Position numbers and translations under genes: made by a program. A model generated the notes under the pieces. That model searched no databases. It was not told where the DNA came from and saw nothing but the letters and a program-made list of their open reading frames with translations. Positions 47,030 through 61,003 of a DNA stretch of 64,000 bases are shown here, one piece after another (positions within the stretch are counted from its first letter, which is position 1; the number at the start of each line of letters is the position of its first letter). The stretch comes from Tulasnella sp. 424 (Eukaryota; Basidiomycota; Agaricomycetes; Cantharellales; Tulasnellaceae): NCBI GenBank assembly GCA_019633425.1, contig WSUB01000001.1, forward strand, positions 990,278-1,054,277, read 5' to 3'.

Positions 47030-47808
47030 TCACTCGTACTGGGACTTGAGCTGTCCTTCGGCGAGCTTCTCGGCTGCGATTCAAAGATCGTGTCAGCAGT
47101 TGTTTGGCTATACAGTCAAAAGCACGGACTAACCATCACGCTTGGCCTTAACCTTATCGACGTAGTCGAGGCCTTTGGTCTCAACAATGCGGTCAACAAA
47201 GGCACCTGATGGAAAGACGTCATGAATTGAGAACCCTGCCGGTCAGGGGCTGCTTATGAAGCCGAACAACGCACCAGCGAAACCAGCACTATTTGAATCC
47301 AAGAGTCGTTAGAGACAATAGGGATCATTCTGCAAATAGCGCAAAACTTACAAAATTTCCTTAGCCTTCTCGTGCGACGGTGGCTTGCCATCTATTGATC
47401 ACAAATGCCAATTTAGTCCCATGTCAAGGCATTCCTGCTCTGAGGATGCTCACTCTTTTCCTGTTAGTGTGATGAGTCAAAGTTAGAGATCTGTGCGAGC
47501 GAGTGACGATTGAATGACATACCTGATGCTTCTCCCATGCTTTGGCAGCCTCGTAGGCAGCGGCGCCAGAGATCAGCTCGTGGCTGAGCTCAGCCTGTGT
47601 AGGACGACGATGGCCAGCGATCAGAGAGCGATTACAAAACGGACGCGGGAAAGTATCGATGGATGAGAGATGCAAGAGGTCGTTGCCCAACGGCTGGACG
47701 ACGATCTCGAGAACGACGATGACGACAAACCTTGTGGCCGGCGTCGTTGACCTGTTGGTGGGCAACTCCCCAGGTTTCTTCGTCTTCGGTAGAGTTGAAG
47801 AATCCCAT
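47030..47808 (-). CDS. CipC-like protein (DUF3759)
   Basis: Small fungal protein related to the concanamycin-induced CipC of Aspergillus. The function is unknown, but family members are often strongly expressed under stress or during infection and decay. The start at 47808 gives MGFFNSTEDEETWGVAHQQV in a 26-codon first exon (47731-47808). Then AELSHELISGAAAYEAAKAW, the KPPSHEKAKEIL block, SAGFAGA, VDRIVETKGLDYVDKVKAKR and the C-terminus AEKLAEGQLKSQYE with the stop at 47030-47032. All expected blocks occur in order across short exons. The length of about 130 residues fits. Confidence 0.85.
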
Positions 47809-48074
47809 GATGGTTTATGTACGAGTGTGAGTGTAGAGGGGATGATTGAGTTGATGAGGAATGACGGAGGGGGCGTTGAAGGAGGGTTTATATGTAGCCA
47901 TCGGAGACCCAAAGAGGACCTTAGGGGACCGCAGTAAATCCATCGGAATCTGGATAGAACCGGGTTCCGTGATGTTATCGATGTTGGTTGATTTCTTATC
48001 TGTGATCATGGTGTCGCAATTCAAATCTCAAGCTCTGTGAGGTCGTCAGTTTGTCAACGTTATGGCGGCATCGG

Positions 48075-48586
48075 TCATTCACTATTTTTAGCATCACGAC
48101 TTCTGCTCGGCATACGTAGCTCTCCGCCTTCAATGGGGTCCCACAAGTTCTTGGCGGTGTGCCGCCCCTCCGCAGAAAAGAGGGTTTCTACCGCAAAGCT
48201 TTGGAGTTCCAATGTGGGGTGCTGCGGTGGTGGAGATGGGCCCCATATGTTCTCGATCCACTCAAACCACCAGTCAATGGTGCGTACGGTTCGCTATTTC
48301 ATCGGTGATCAAAGATCCATAAATCGGTGACGTTCTCGGCTGCGAGTGTGAAGCCACCGAACGACGGTAAGGCACTTCTCTCGCAAGCCGCCAAGCACTG
48401 CCTTGTGAGAACTCCCGCACTTACGGCTTTAATGCAATTGGATGGAGACAACGATAGCGGCGACGCTCGGCCGCCCGGAGGGCCCAAGCTAAAATCTTGT
48501 CTAAAATTGGAGCACCAGAAGCCCACTTTTCCCCTTTCGACGTTTATCCAGCCAGTCGAGTGAAGCATAATACAATACGGAGTCAA
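48075..48586 (-). pseudogene. possible small gene or remnant, unrecognised
   Basis: Two minus-strand stretches have protein-like composition. The upstream one (about 48340-48560) ends GFTLAAENVTDLWIFDH. The downstream one (48075-48285) reads RTVRTIDWWFEWIENIWG and continues about 45 more codons to a stop at 48075. The two are in different frames, and no intron of normal size joins them. The ending recalls SnoaL/NTF2-like proteins, where DLW and RTIDWW-type strands are adjacent, but this is a weak impression. It may be a frameshifted remnant or a gene with splice sites I missed. Confidence 0.3.
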
Positions 48587-48599
48587 ATGTACGCCGTGT

Positions 48600-49302
48600 C
48601 TAGACCTGATCCAACATGATCCGAATCCCCTTTGAGAAAGTCAGAGTCTCCAATAGCTTTACACGCATGTCATATAGAGACACTATAGCCTGAACTTTGC
48701 AGCGAGCACCGAATTGAGCTAATCCCAGAGACATATCGAGCGCTAGAACGAACAGATTGCATCACCATTGGTCGAATGGAAGCGTCTATGTTTTGAAATG
48801 GCCTAAAGTATGTCGAAGCATGACGTGAAGCAGGAATCGTCGATGATGACATGTCGTTCGCGATGGCGATTGAGTGCGAGAGACGATGTCGCAAACTGAA
48901 AGACGGAGCTGCCTAATCAGGGCGACGTAACACAAGACCGTGGCCTTGTGATAAGAAAGTATGCTTGGCAATAGCAAAACGCTGGAAGTCCCTCAGGTCC
49001 CTTCGCTTTGGGGCTGTCTTGGCGCGGATTAATCCGATAAACAATCACCTACCATGACGCATAGAAAGCTCTCTCAAATAATCGACACAACTCTACCGGA
49101 CCGCATAGAATAATCGACACAAGTCTAGAGAGCTAACAACGAGAGAAACACAAAATCACATTGCGATATTTAAGACAACGGGGGACGGTAAAACAGGACC
49201 AGGGAACAAAAGAACAGTATTAAAACGCAGTAGACGTGCGAGCGGCTCAACTATCTTAAAACATTCACGTCGCGGAAAGAGGTATAAAAGCGGGTTGGCC
49301 GC
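48600..49302. other. intergenic, 3' flank of forkhead gene
   Basis: No gene supported. A short imperfect direct repeat (AATAATCGACACAA, then C or G, then TCTA) occurs at about 49077 and 49110. Confidence 0.4.
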
Positions 49303-51084
<1,782 letters not shown>

Positions 51085-51901
51085 TTTTCCTTTTGAAGGG
51101 ATTTGTTGGGGTGGCCCGTTTAGAGGGATGAATCACGTGGGGGAAGGAACACCCCAAGTCGAACCAGAAAATGTTGATGAGGTTCACTAAGTGGAGTGAT
51201 GGGGACAAAGACCAGATATCGGGAAAGTTGACCTTTCCTAGTAACGAACAGTTGATCTAGGAACCAAAGGATAGTTGAATCTGGGCCAAGATAGTCGCTT
51301 CCGATGACGCGGTCTAAACAGATAGTAAATAGACGAAAATAAACGGCGGCGCTGCACTCACTAGCTGCGATTCACTCAGTGGTGGTCAGAGAATGATAAA
51401 AAAGTAGGTAGAGATGAGACGAGAGAAGGAGGATGCCCGAGGGTGAGCGGCGTCAGGATCTACGAGGCTAGCGAGGTTAAGCGAGACGGGTTTAACCAGG
51501 GCGAAATATTCTACGCACTTGAGGACAAAAGAGTTTCTGGTAGCCCGTACTATCTCTCACCTGTGCACGGTATTTTGTTGGCCGTGCTATAGTGGTATCG
51601 TCCTCTTCTTAGCGTCTTTGGTCATCACCACACGAGGGGCTCATCGACTCACAAGGGTTGGTTGAGGCTCAGCTACGGTGATATACAGAGCAGTGTCCCC
51701 AAGTAGGGGTTCAAGGAACCTTTTTAATGCCCCTGAGTGTTATTTCGAGCTGAAGACGATGCGGTTTAACTTCAGTCTAGATGGGGATGTCGTCGCAGAG
51801 GATTTGCTCTAGCCGACCGGAACACAAACCTGAGTAAACAAATCGAGTGTCAGGGACCTCGCTCATAATTATTCCTGTCTCGACTGCTCGCGCCTGCAAG
51901 G
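51085..51901. promoter_or_regulatory. divergent promoter region of forkhead and uL22m genes
   Basis: 0.8 kb between divergent starts with no supported gene. A perfect 5-bp hairpin, GGTTC-AAG-GAACC, at 51708-51720 is followed by five T; I do not interpret it as a tRNA. Confidence 0.45.
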
Positions 51902-52987
51902 ATGTCATTCGCTTCATCGTCCAGAACAATGCTACGTTGCGGTAAGATTACTCTCTCTCGTTGGGTCGTCGTCGACGTGGCTAAATGGGTCGGATGGGCT
52001 TTCAGCGGTCATACAGCGCGGCGCGCCAAAAAGTTCGGCTCGCTACTTGGCACCGAACACCTCAATAATCCTCCCTTCAGTCTCAGTAAACCAAACGAGA
52101 GGGTGATTCGATCATGCATTCAATGCACGTTGTAGTCCCGGACGCTAATATCGAATTCCTGGTTTAGTTTCAAGTTCGCACCTGGCGAGTGGGTCCGGAA
52201 TGCGATTCGACAACGAACGCAGACAAGCCGGCCTGAGGATGCTCTAGAACGCCAAGAGGCGCGCAAGGAAGCTGTGGCTAAGGGTGAAGCCAGCTTGTTC
52301 GACACCGTTCAAGAGGAGATGAGCTCTACGACTGGAGGGGAAGGCGGAGCCGGCACGACCGCTTTGGCAAAAGCGAAGAAGGCCCACTCAGAGGCAAGAG
52401 CATTGCTATACATTTTTTTAAAACAAACTTCAACCTAACATCTTTATGCTGTGTGTATGTAGCATCGCTATCGGACTGCCAGTTTCAAGATTTCTCCACG
52501 GAAGCTCAACCTCCTTAGTCGCCAAGTTGCTGGCAAACCAATCGACCAAGCCATCCTTCAAATGGAGTTCAGTGATAAGAGGGCTTCTGGGAGGCTAAAG
52601 AGTATGCTTTGCACGGCTCGTGACCATGCTCTGCTTAAAGGAATCCGACGGGAACGGATGATTGTCTGTCAGTAATCTTCACCACGTTGATTCTCCCCCT
52701 TCTCTGACGATTCAGCTAATCCTTATACCTCCTATCTCTTTTCTGCAGCCGAGTCCTGGGTGAACAAGGTGGATGCTTTGGCCCGTGTCGACATCAAAGG
52801 TCGGAGTCGAACAGGCATCAAGCATCACCGCTACTCTCGCATGCACGTAGTGCTGAAAGAGGGTCCAACCAGAGAGGAAACCCTTCTCAAGAATCGTAAG
52901 AAGGCTCTCAAGCGAGCGCTTGTCTCAGCTGGTGTCGTCCGAGAAGACGTACCCATTCGCAACCCGAGACCCCAATGGGCGTGGTGA
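51902..52987 (+). CDS. mitochondrial large-subunit ribosomal protein uL22m
   Basis: Component of the mitochondrial 54S subunit lining the exit tunnel. The start MSFASSSRTMLRC is a 13-residue first exon spliced at GTAAGATTAC to AVIQRGAPKSSARYLAP, a presequence-like N-terminus. The body has FKFAPGEWVRNAIR, then the L22 domain: YRTASFKISPRKLNLLSRQV, GKPIDQAILQMEFSDKRAS, LLKGIRRERMIV, VNKVDALARVDIKGRSRTG and KHHRYSRMHVVLKEG, ending RNPRPQWAW. SPRKLNLLSRQVAG corresponds to the S-x-K-x-R core of bacterial L22. The stop is at 52987. Introns contain normal GT-AG ends. Confidence 0.85.
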
Positions 52988-53626
52988 TAAGCCACTGCAA
53001 TTATTTTCATTTTGCATTCTGTCGTTTTATTGGCTTCTTCGCCACCTTCTATGCGATTGCACCCATTTCGAGATTCAATCTGTAGTGTGTGGCCCACCCG
53101 TGAGGTTTTGCCAACCAACTTGCGAAACGATTTTCACCTCTTTCCGTTCCACAATTTCCACAATGGATCAAACCTGAAGACACATGGTCCTTATCCCGAG
53201 CTTGTTCAGCATTCTGGAGACGTATTGTTGTAGAAGCAAGGCGATGGTTGAGAAAGGCTTGGGTAATTCTGGGTTGTTCGTGTTCCCCGGAGAGCGACTC
53301 AACCCACGGGCATAATCGAAGACACGCAAATCATTCAGAGTTCTAGATCCTGCAAGAGACTTTGATTTGAGGAGAAGCATATTCGAGTGAGGGGTATTTA
53401 TTCTGGAACGGCCGAGAAAAGCTGCTGACAAAGAACTATAAACTACAAAGTCAACAGGTTTATCAGCCGCGGAAGTGGTGAAAGATTTTAGTCCCTCACA
53501 TCGACGATAGTGGAAGAAGACATCTCTAATCTCTTGTACTATTTCTAACTCTTATTCTGATCAAAGTGAGAGGAATGACGATCGTTTCACGCCTTTTGTC
53601 AATCTAACAGCCGCTCCTCTCTCAGG
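52988..53626. other. intergenic, 5' of eS12 gene
   Basis: 3' flank of uL22m and promoter/leader of eS12. Frames here are short and not protein-like. Confidence 0.45.
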
Positions 53627-54135
53627 ATGTCTGACACTGGAGATGTAGATGACGCTCAAGTCGAGGCCCAAGTCGAGATTTCCGCCGATGACGCCCCAAA
53701 GGGAAAGATGACCGTTGAAGACGCTCTTCAGGTGGGCCGAAAGCAGTCCTCATCCTGGGTCCGGAGCTGACTGTCGGTGGCTGTTTTTGTCTCCAGCAAG
53801 TTCTGAAGAACGCTCTCCTGCACGACGGCCTTGCACGCGGTCTTCGCGAGTGCGCCAAGGCTCTTGACAAGCGCCAGGCCCATCTTTGCGTTCTCGTCGA
53901 AACCTGTACTGAAGCCGAATATCTCAAGCTCATTGAGGCTCTCTGCGCCGAGCACAAGATCAACCTTATCAAGGTCGGAGATGCTAAAGTTCTCGGTACC
54001 TGGGCCGGCCTTTGCAAGATCGACCGCGAGGGCAACCCGCGCAAGGTTGTTGGATGCTCCTGCGTTGTCGTGAAAGACTATGGTGTTGAAAGCGAAGGCC
54101 TTCACGTCTTGCTGGACTACTTCAAGAACCGATAA
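53627..54135 (+). CDS. RPS12: 40S ribosomal protein eS12
   Basis: Small-subunit ribosomal protein located at the beak of the 40S subunit. Two exons, 53627-53731 and 53797-54135, give 147 residues. After an acidic N-terminus ([17 protein letters not shown]) the family sequence follows: [100 protein letters not shown] and the end [18 protein letters not shown]. Full length and intact. Confidence 0.95.
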
Positions 54136-54627
54136 ACTGTGCGTAGAAAACATCCACACGTGCGTCAGCGAGTACTTACCGCACCGTTCATGCAGCATTC
54201 TCTTTAGCCTTTCCCTTTGGGACCCGGTGGCCTATCAAGTCTGGAGTAGTTCAACCCATGTACACAACTTGTAGTCATTGAAATGTCATGGGCTTGCGGC
54301 CGATTCCCTTGTCCTTATAATGCATATCTTCATTTCTCGAGTAAAATACAGAGGGCGGTAGCCACTTTCTATGCGGGTAGCGCAGTGCCTGAGGACCGGT
54401 GGCGGCGATCCACTTGGCCGGTGTGGCGCTTTCCCACAACTTGACATTGAAACCTCGTTCCATACCTGTTCTCGCCGACTACCTCTCCAACTGCCCCACT
54501 ACGCCCAAGCTCTACAAGAACCACCTAGAAATCCGCTTGTTGCTGTGAACAGCATCTTGCATTTCGGAAGTCTGGAGCTGAGACGTTGCTTCCGCTTTCA
54601 GGAAGCACTGCATCGGGCGGGATTGAA
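54136..54627. other. intergenic or 5' leader exons of the TMEM135-like gene
   Basis: A plus-strand stretch at about 54400-54545 has coding-like composition (VALSHN, PRSIPVLADYLSNC) but is not in frame with the next gene. It may be a non-coding 5' exon or an N-terminal exon whose splice I could not fix. Confidence 0.35.
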
Positions 54628-57182
54628 ATGTCCAAAGACTGGCCGTACGGGAAACCTCGTCGCCACAAGGCTCGCCTCACCAGGGATATATCCTTCCAGA
54701 ACCTTATAGCTTTAGCCAACGACAAGGAAAATTATGAGGTTAACAAGATAAGGAGAAAAGGGAAGGAGCTGGTCTGGCGAGACCCTGGAGAGCCTCCCGT
54801 CCTCCTTGAATCCTACCAGGATTGTCTTGAACATGCATACAACGGTGGACTTAGTAAGTATTGTGCCATAGCACTCTAGAGCGTGCTGAAGAGTGCTGAA
54901 CGATGCCAACAGGGGCTGGGTTCCTGGGGTTCAGTGCGAGGTCTGGAGTGAACCTCTTCATTCTGTTCTTTAACCTCACCAAGACGTCCAAGTACGCGTT
55001 CCTCGTTGCTATGTATGTTACGTACTAACTGTATTGTAGGAGGATGCGAGCCTCGCTCGTGTTGCGTGCCATTTTCAACTTCGACTCCCTTCGTTTCGGC
55101 GCCATGCTCGGCGCGTTCGTCACGATTTACAAGTTCATTCTCAACGCATTGCCCATCCTTTTCCGTCGCTCAGAACTACGAAAGCAATTCCAAGACACGC
55201 AAGACCGTTCCATGGGCATAGATCCATCAGCACCTGCCGAGCCTACGGCAGAAGCGGGCTCGCGCCACGATTCCTCTTACCCGAGCTCAGACGTGGAGCA
55301 AGGGCTTTCCGTTGAATCTCTGAAACGGCAAAAGTCAGCTTTAAAGCAGCCATCCCCGACCCCCGCCTCCTCGTCGATGGAATCCTCCCGTGCCAGCTCT
55401 CCCAGTCGCATTGAAAAGTCGGAAGATGGCGCGAAGCGTGCTCGCTTCGCCGAGGGAGATGATTTGATACGGACAGCACCTACACCACCGCCCCATGATG
55501 TCGATTCCACACAATCTTACACGGCTCACTTGTCGAAGTCTGTGGGGGAAGCATTCAGAGTGATGGCCGAAAATGGTTATGTATACAAGCGATGGCACGC
55601 CACTGTCGCCGGAGCCGTTGCTGGAGCTATTGCCATTCTTTTCGAGAGGAAGAGTCGAAGGTTATCGATCAGCCAGCAGATGTTCGTGCGAGGTCTTCAA
55701 GGCAGCTTCAACTTTTGGAGTAAACAGTTTGGTATCCGAGTTCCTTTCGGAAGCGTATGGGTGTTTGCGTTCTGGTGGGTTCAGCTCTCAAGTCGCGAAC
55801 TTGAACCTTGAATCTAACCCGTAACGTTCAGCTGCGGTCAGATCATGTACGGCTTCTTGTTGCGCCCGGACACCATTCCTAAGAGTTACGAGACTTGGTT
55901 AGTTCATCCGCTTACCATTAACACGCTTTCTGAAGTCGCCAAATTTAGGATTCAGAAAGCATCTGTCGTGCCGGATGCAGCAATTCAAATTAACCGCCAA
56001 CTTGTCCATGATGGAACGCTGAATATCTCGCTCCAAAAGAAACTTGCTCATGGATTCACCAAACCATGGTCTGGTGACCGCAGCGTGAGTAGGCTGAAAC
56101 TAGCGGGCTTTCTACACAGGCTCGAGCAACCCTCCGTTCCTCAGATTGTGACCGAGGAGAATAAAATGGACATGCTCCAGCAGGCCGCCAAAGCCATTGC
56201 TGGCGAAGCTTTGCCCCCAATGGCCTCATGGTAAAATACTCAAGGTTGCACATATCTGGCTCCTGACCCCACTCTTTGATTGCAGTGCGGCGATACATCC
56301 TCACCGTAACCATTGCATCCCTACTGGACTATGGCGCGTGTACGAATCGGGGAAGTGGATGGCTCCCATGTATGGAGCATTACATTTTGTCCCAATTGTA
56401 CTTTTTCACAGAAAGAGGCTCATGAAGGACCCATTCAAAACACTAGTCAAGGCTCTTTGGGGGACCGTTCGAAGTTCAGCCTTTTTGGGTGTTTATGTTG
56501 CTATTTATCAATGTAGGTCATATGTTTCCACCGGTCGCGGCATACTAACTCACTTTGGCCAATAGCGTATATTTGCTTCCTTCACTTCTTACACCGTCTT
56601 CCTTTGGACCCTTCGATTGCGCCTGCCTTCAGGCGCTTCATTCTCTCAAAGCCTTTGTGGTGGCTTGGTGGGATCCTCTCGGGGATGTCCCTCTTTATTG
56701 AGGATGCTAGGCGCAGACCGGAACTTGCTATGTGAGTTTATAAATTGGGGTCCTCTCACGTTTTCATCCATTTCTGACTCGTGCAATTTAGGTATGTGCT
56801 CCCGAAGGGACTGGAGAGCGGATGGAAGCTCGTGAGAGGGGAGGTGTTGGGGATTCCTACGCAGAGAAAGAACAGAGGGTGGAAGAGTGACGTTGCGGTA
56901 AGTCCGGAACTCAGTCGTTGCTTAGATACTTTCCCCAATATTGATTGCTTTATTATAGCTCTCAGCGGCAGGTATGGCTATGGTCATGGTAAGTTTATGA
57001 GTCGAGTTCACAGGTCAAGTAGCTGACGGGACCCATGACGTCGTGGATCAGAGTACATATCAGGTACGGTGCTCTCTCTTTTCAATCAATTCATATCTCA
57101 TTGTGCTCATCTATAGGACTCGCCGGATCACCTCTCCAGCCTTGTACGGCGTCTCCTGTACCAGTTTGTGGGTACAAACTAG
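54628..57182 (+). CDS. TMEM135-like multi-pass membrane protein
   Basis: Related to metazoan TMEM135, a peroxisome/mitochondria-linked membrane protein with Tim17-like repeats. The start at 54628 gives MSKDWPYGKPRRHKARLTR. Then VWRDPGEPPVLLESYQDCLE, GFLGFSARSGVNLFILFFNL, FDSLRFGAMLGAFVTIYKF, a long disordered loop (about 55200-55540), VAGAVAGAIAILFERKSRR, SVWVFAFW and GQIMYGFLLRPDTIPKSYE. The C-terminal half has PTGLWRVYESGKWMAPMYGA, LHFVPIVLFHRK and LWWLGGILSGMSLFIEDA. The end is ALSAAGMAMVMSTYQDSPDH, then LLYQFVGTN and the TAG at 57180-57182. The last exons, from 56970, are duplicated at 63722. FERKSRR is conserved with TMEM135. Confidence 0.78.
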
Positions 57183-57244
57183 CGGAGGATGATCCGCTTT
57201 CGATTGATAGAGGGTCGAGAGTTGTCATCATGAAGTCTCATATT
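56970..57244 (+). repeat. TMEM135 3' end, source copy of a dispersed duplication
   Basis: Covers the end of the penultimate coding region, the last introns, the last exon and 62 bases past the stop. It is repeated at 63722-64000 in the same orientation with only a handful of differences. Confidence 0.88.
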
Positions 57245-57279
57245 GAACATACGAGGGTGCCATTCAGTGCCCCAAAAAG

Positions 57280-60200
57280 CTACAATACATGTTCATCTCG
57301 ACCCCTCAACCGTGTCAACCAAGCTGAGACTAGAAGGACGAATGATAAAGTTGCGCCAATCCCTACCACCACCCATCGAAGGATGTCATTCAGACCATCG
57401 TGATGACCTGGGAACGCTTCCACGCCGTAGATGTAGAGATAGATAGCTGCGACGAGTGCGATGATCGACCAGCTGATAAAAACCAGTGGCAGCGATCGCA
57501 CGAAGGGGTGTGACCGTTGTTTCTGTCGTAGCAAATGGGAGATGGTCAGCCTGATGTTGTAGAAGCTGGCCAGATTCTCACAATGTGAAGATGCGTCGAA
57601 CTCTCATCTCCAGCCGTTTCTGCAGAGCGACGTTCGAGATTGATAATGCTGGAAACTAAGCTCGCAACGCTAAAGAACAGCGAGACCAGGGTAGAGAGTT
57701 CCGTGGCATTCTCTAGATTTGGTAACGCCATGAACACTACCGACGACGTGATTAGGAGGACCGCCTTCACGGCGGGGTGACATCAGTGACGATACGACAT
57801 CGAGCTCGAAAATTGACCCGTAGACTTACTACTAAAGTAAGGGCAGCCGCAAAGATAGGGGAGTCTGCCAGTAGTGGTCCGGTCTTTCCCCTCGGAAGAA
57901 GGGCGTCCGTTTCGGAAGGTATATGATAATGGTCGTCCTTCGGCACGTATTTATAGGGGATTCCAAAACAAAATAGTCCGACAAAAATCTTGACGAAGAA
58001 GTTGCCGAAGGGGTCCTTGGATGCTTTGGTTGTTGAGGCGACGTCATTCATTACTTCCGACTCAAGAACGCGGTTGAGAGCCTGCCGGTGCTTGGCTAGG
58101 CGGGCGTGGATTTTGGCAGTGATGTGGGTTTGGAGTGGTCCAATGGATTGTGCTTGAACGGGATATTAGAATGTGGGGAGCCGCTAAAAGGGATTGATAA
58201 TTACCTTCCAACGTCTTCAGCAGAGTTAGGAGCTCGCGGCATTCTTCGATCGAAAATGGCTGTCGCCTAGGATCGGGGTGCGGATGCAACAGCCAATCTA
58301 TAGAGGGCCAGTTAGTCGAATGGCCACGAGAACCGTAGCCCCAAACTGACCGGTATAGCACCAGCTAAGGGCCTCCATGGCTTCCTCCGACGATCCAGCT
58401 GGTAAGCCGGTGTGGGCGGGGTGCGTCTCAATAAAGTCCCAGTAACGAAGAGTTGAGTCCAGCTCTGAAGGAACTATTAGTATTCCTTCGGAAGGAGCCA
58501 AAAACAAGTGGAACTTGCCATCGCTATCATCGAACCCGTTACCCTTGGTTAGCTGCTCCCAGGGCGGATTGACAGCCACGGTCCTAGAAAGGTGATCCAC
58601 CCAAAGCGTCATTGGTGCAAAACCCTCCTCTCCTGGCACGGCCCTTAGCCATATCTCTGTTCCGATTTGGTCATCCCTTGACGTGCTAAAACGGTAGTCC
58701 CTCGATTCCGGCTCCGATTTGGCGAGACCAGCGGTGTTGGGAGGACTCGAATCATCAACAAGACGACCGACTGCGACATGACTAGTCCGATGATGATGGT
58801 GATGATGGTGATGAGACTGAATGCTTTGATCCAAGTGGTTGCAAACCTTGCGCAAGTTGGAGGGGAGGATGATATCAACGTCTGTGACAATGCGAGCCTC
58901 CGAGTGATGATAGTATGCCGCGCCACTCGGAAGAGTGTAGGTCGTCCATTGGGTTATTCTGTCAACGGAACCTTATAGTGAGACGGAATGTGGCTGACAA
59001 AGTATGGTAAGCGTACTCAAGATCATATGGCTTTTGGCGGGACGACGCCACTCTACAGTTCATGTAAACCGTTAGACTCATGTCTGTGACATTTGGAGCC
59101 GAAAACTCACCGGGAGAGTAGTTGGTTATCACTACGAACGACGAAAGTTCCGTCATGATCGTCGTCATCCGCAACCACTTGGGCGTTCGAAAGGTTTGAC
59201 AATGCTGATACCGGAACGCTAGAACCCCACTATTAAGTTAGCGATGAGGACAGTTCGGGTCACAGCGAAACGTACATTGTATAGGGCTTCGCAAAAGCAG
59301 ATTCTGCACCTGCTGAATGAGGCTGAACCACTCGTGTTGGAGACTCGGCATGGACATCGAGGGTGGTTTCACCTGCGCTTTGTCTGGCCGAAATCAAAAT
59401 AGTAAGAAGGAAGTCCTCGAATACGAGCTCTTGCCCCTACCTTCGGTTTTCGTCGCCTTGATCCACGTCTGCCAACCCCATGGACTTTCCGCCTTGCTCA
59501 CCCTGAATAATGCCTGGAGCACCCTCGCTAGAAATATGTATGAGCTCTTGAAGTCTTCTCGAAGTATTTAGGTCCGGAAATACATACCCAGCTGCACCTT
59601 GCTCTTCGGCGAGCTCCTCCCTGGGTGTCAGCTCAGGCCTGTGACACGAATGTCAGAATATGTCAGCAGAAAGACAGATCGAACTGACGTAATAACTCCT
59701 GGTTTCGCCTGGGCCGGTCTGCGAAGTTCAAGCCGATCGATACGACGGTCGACAGGTCTGAAGCCTCCGTGTCAGATGCCATTGCTTTCAGGTCAAACCG
59801 AGGTAACTCACGGAGACGAAACGGTAACATCCCCTTCTTCTTCATCTGCCCAGACCTCGGTATGGTCCCCCATAAGGACATGGAAGTCCCTGCTGCTGTG
59901 TCACCGAATGTCAGCTTCCGCCATAAGACCTCGAGCGAGGTGAGCGAACAAACCTGTCGTCCGTTCCAGCAGAGGCCGGTTCAGGGGCGTTCTTTAGATC
60001 CAATTCATCATCCAACTTGACTTGATTAGCTAGAGCTTCATCATCCGCGCGAGGGACCTCTGGAGTCTCGGAAGCCTCGACGGGCTTGGTCTCTTCCTTG
60101 GTCTTGGGGGCTGCTTGCTGGTGGTCATCTGAATGCTGCTCTTCCCCAACCGGATGCTCATGATGCAGAGGTTCCGCATGATAAACGACCTGGTCTGGTT

Positions 60201-60594
60201 CCGCGGGGGGGACCTGCTTCGTTTCCTCTGCAGGCTTATCTTCCTTCGGGGTTAGGTCTGTTTCCGGAGACTTCGAGTCGATTGGAGCATCTGTTGGTTC
60301 CCCTTTGGTGGATCCGGTCGGTGAGTCCAGGTCGACAGCGTCTTTGTCGGCGGGAGGCTTGGTGGTTACGGTGTCTAAAACTGGAGCGGGGTCGTCCAAA
60401 ACGATGCGCGCCCGCGGTTGGTCGCCCGGAGTAGGACTGCCCGACCGAGGAAAATCGGTAGACCCTTGTCGGGAAGGAGACCTCGAGCGGCTCCTTTCGC
60501 TGAAGCTCAGTTTACGAAAAGGAGTGGCCATCTTGTTGGAAATTGTGCGCCATCTCTTGGGGGGCGTTTTGTTCGGTGTCGGGGTACTCTGCAT
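57280..60594 (-). CDS. WW-domain protein with C-terminal membrane segments
   Basis: A basidiomycete-type protein of unknown role. The start at 60594 gives MQSTPTPNKTPPKRWRT, followed by about 220 disordered residues rich in Pro/Glu/Asp/Lys. Several small exons (about 59950-59000) are not all resolved. A WW-like unit reads WTTYTLPSGAAYYHHSEARI then VTDVDI. A histidine tract (HHHHHHHH) encoded by a CAT/CAC microsatellite follows. A conserved block comes next (TEIWLRAVPGEEGFAPMTLW, VDHLSRTVAVNP, RYWDFIETHPAHTGLP), then LLHPHPDPRRQPFSIEECRE. The C-terminal part has membrane segments around AVLLITSSVVFMALP, LSTLVSLFFSVASLVSSI, LPLVFISWSIIALVAAIYLY and WVVVGIGATLSFVLLVSAWL. The N-terminal disordered part could in principle be a separate gene. 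Confidence 0.62.
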
Positions 60595-61003
60595 CGTGAT
60601 GTGATGAAGGGTGCGCTCTGCGCTGTGTAGAGGGTTGGAAGGAAAGAACGCAAAACTCACATCGAGCCTGCGGTTCCTATTTATCGTCGATTCCAGAGAC
60701 AGGCCGCTCAGGTGCGCTCATCGCGTGGTGGGCCGCATATCAAACTGTTCCCGTGCCAATGAATGAGGCTGTAATTTGGGAACACGAGGCAGCGAGCAGG
60801 CGAAGTTTCTGAAAAGCAAGATTCTGTGATTTGATGTTTCCACTCCAGATCACTCGTTCTTCCAAGCTAGCCTTCGCTTGTCCTAGTGGGGAGAAGGTGT
60901 TCGAATGGGTGCGACGAACAGAGCCATGAACGACCTGTCGAACGGCGTCGGCTCAAACCGAGACCGTGTGAGCCGGCGCCACCGAGCAAACAGTTCGACC
61001 ACC
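60595..61003. promoter_or_regulatory. divergent promoter region of WW-domain and hydrolase genes
   Basis: 0.4 kb between divergent starts. An upstream in-frame ATG at 60905 could extend the hydrolase by 33 residues, but the ATG at 61004 has the better context (CCACCATGG). Confidence 0.45.

Noticed and set aside
49077..49130. Short direct repeat as a mobile-element footprint
   Set aside because: Only about 18 bases with one mismatch, 33 bases apart, and no inverted ends; too weak.
51661..51725. tRNA-like B-box and hairpin followed by TTTTT
   Set aside because: GGTTCAAGGAACC forms only a 5-bp hairpin; no acceptor stem, anticodon arm or A box fits around it.
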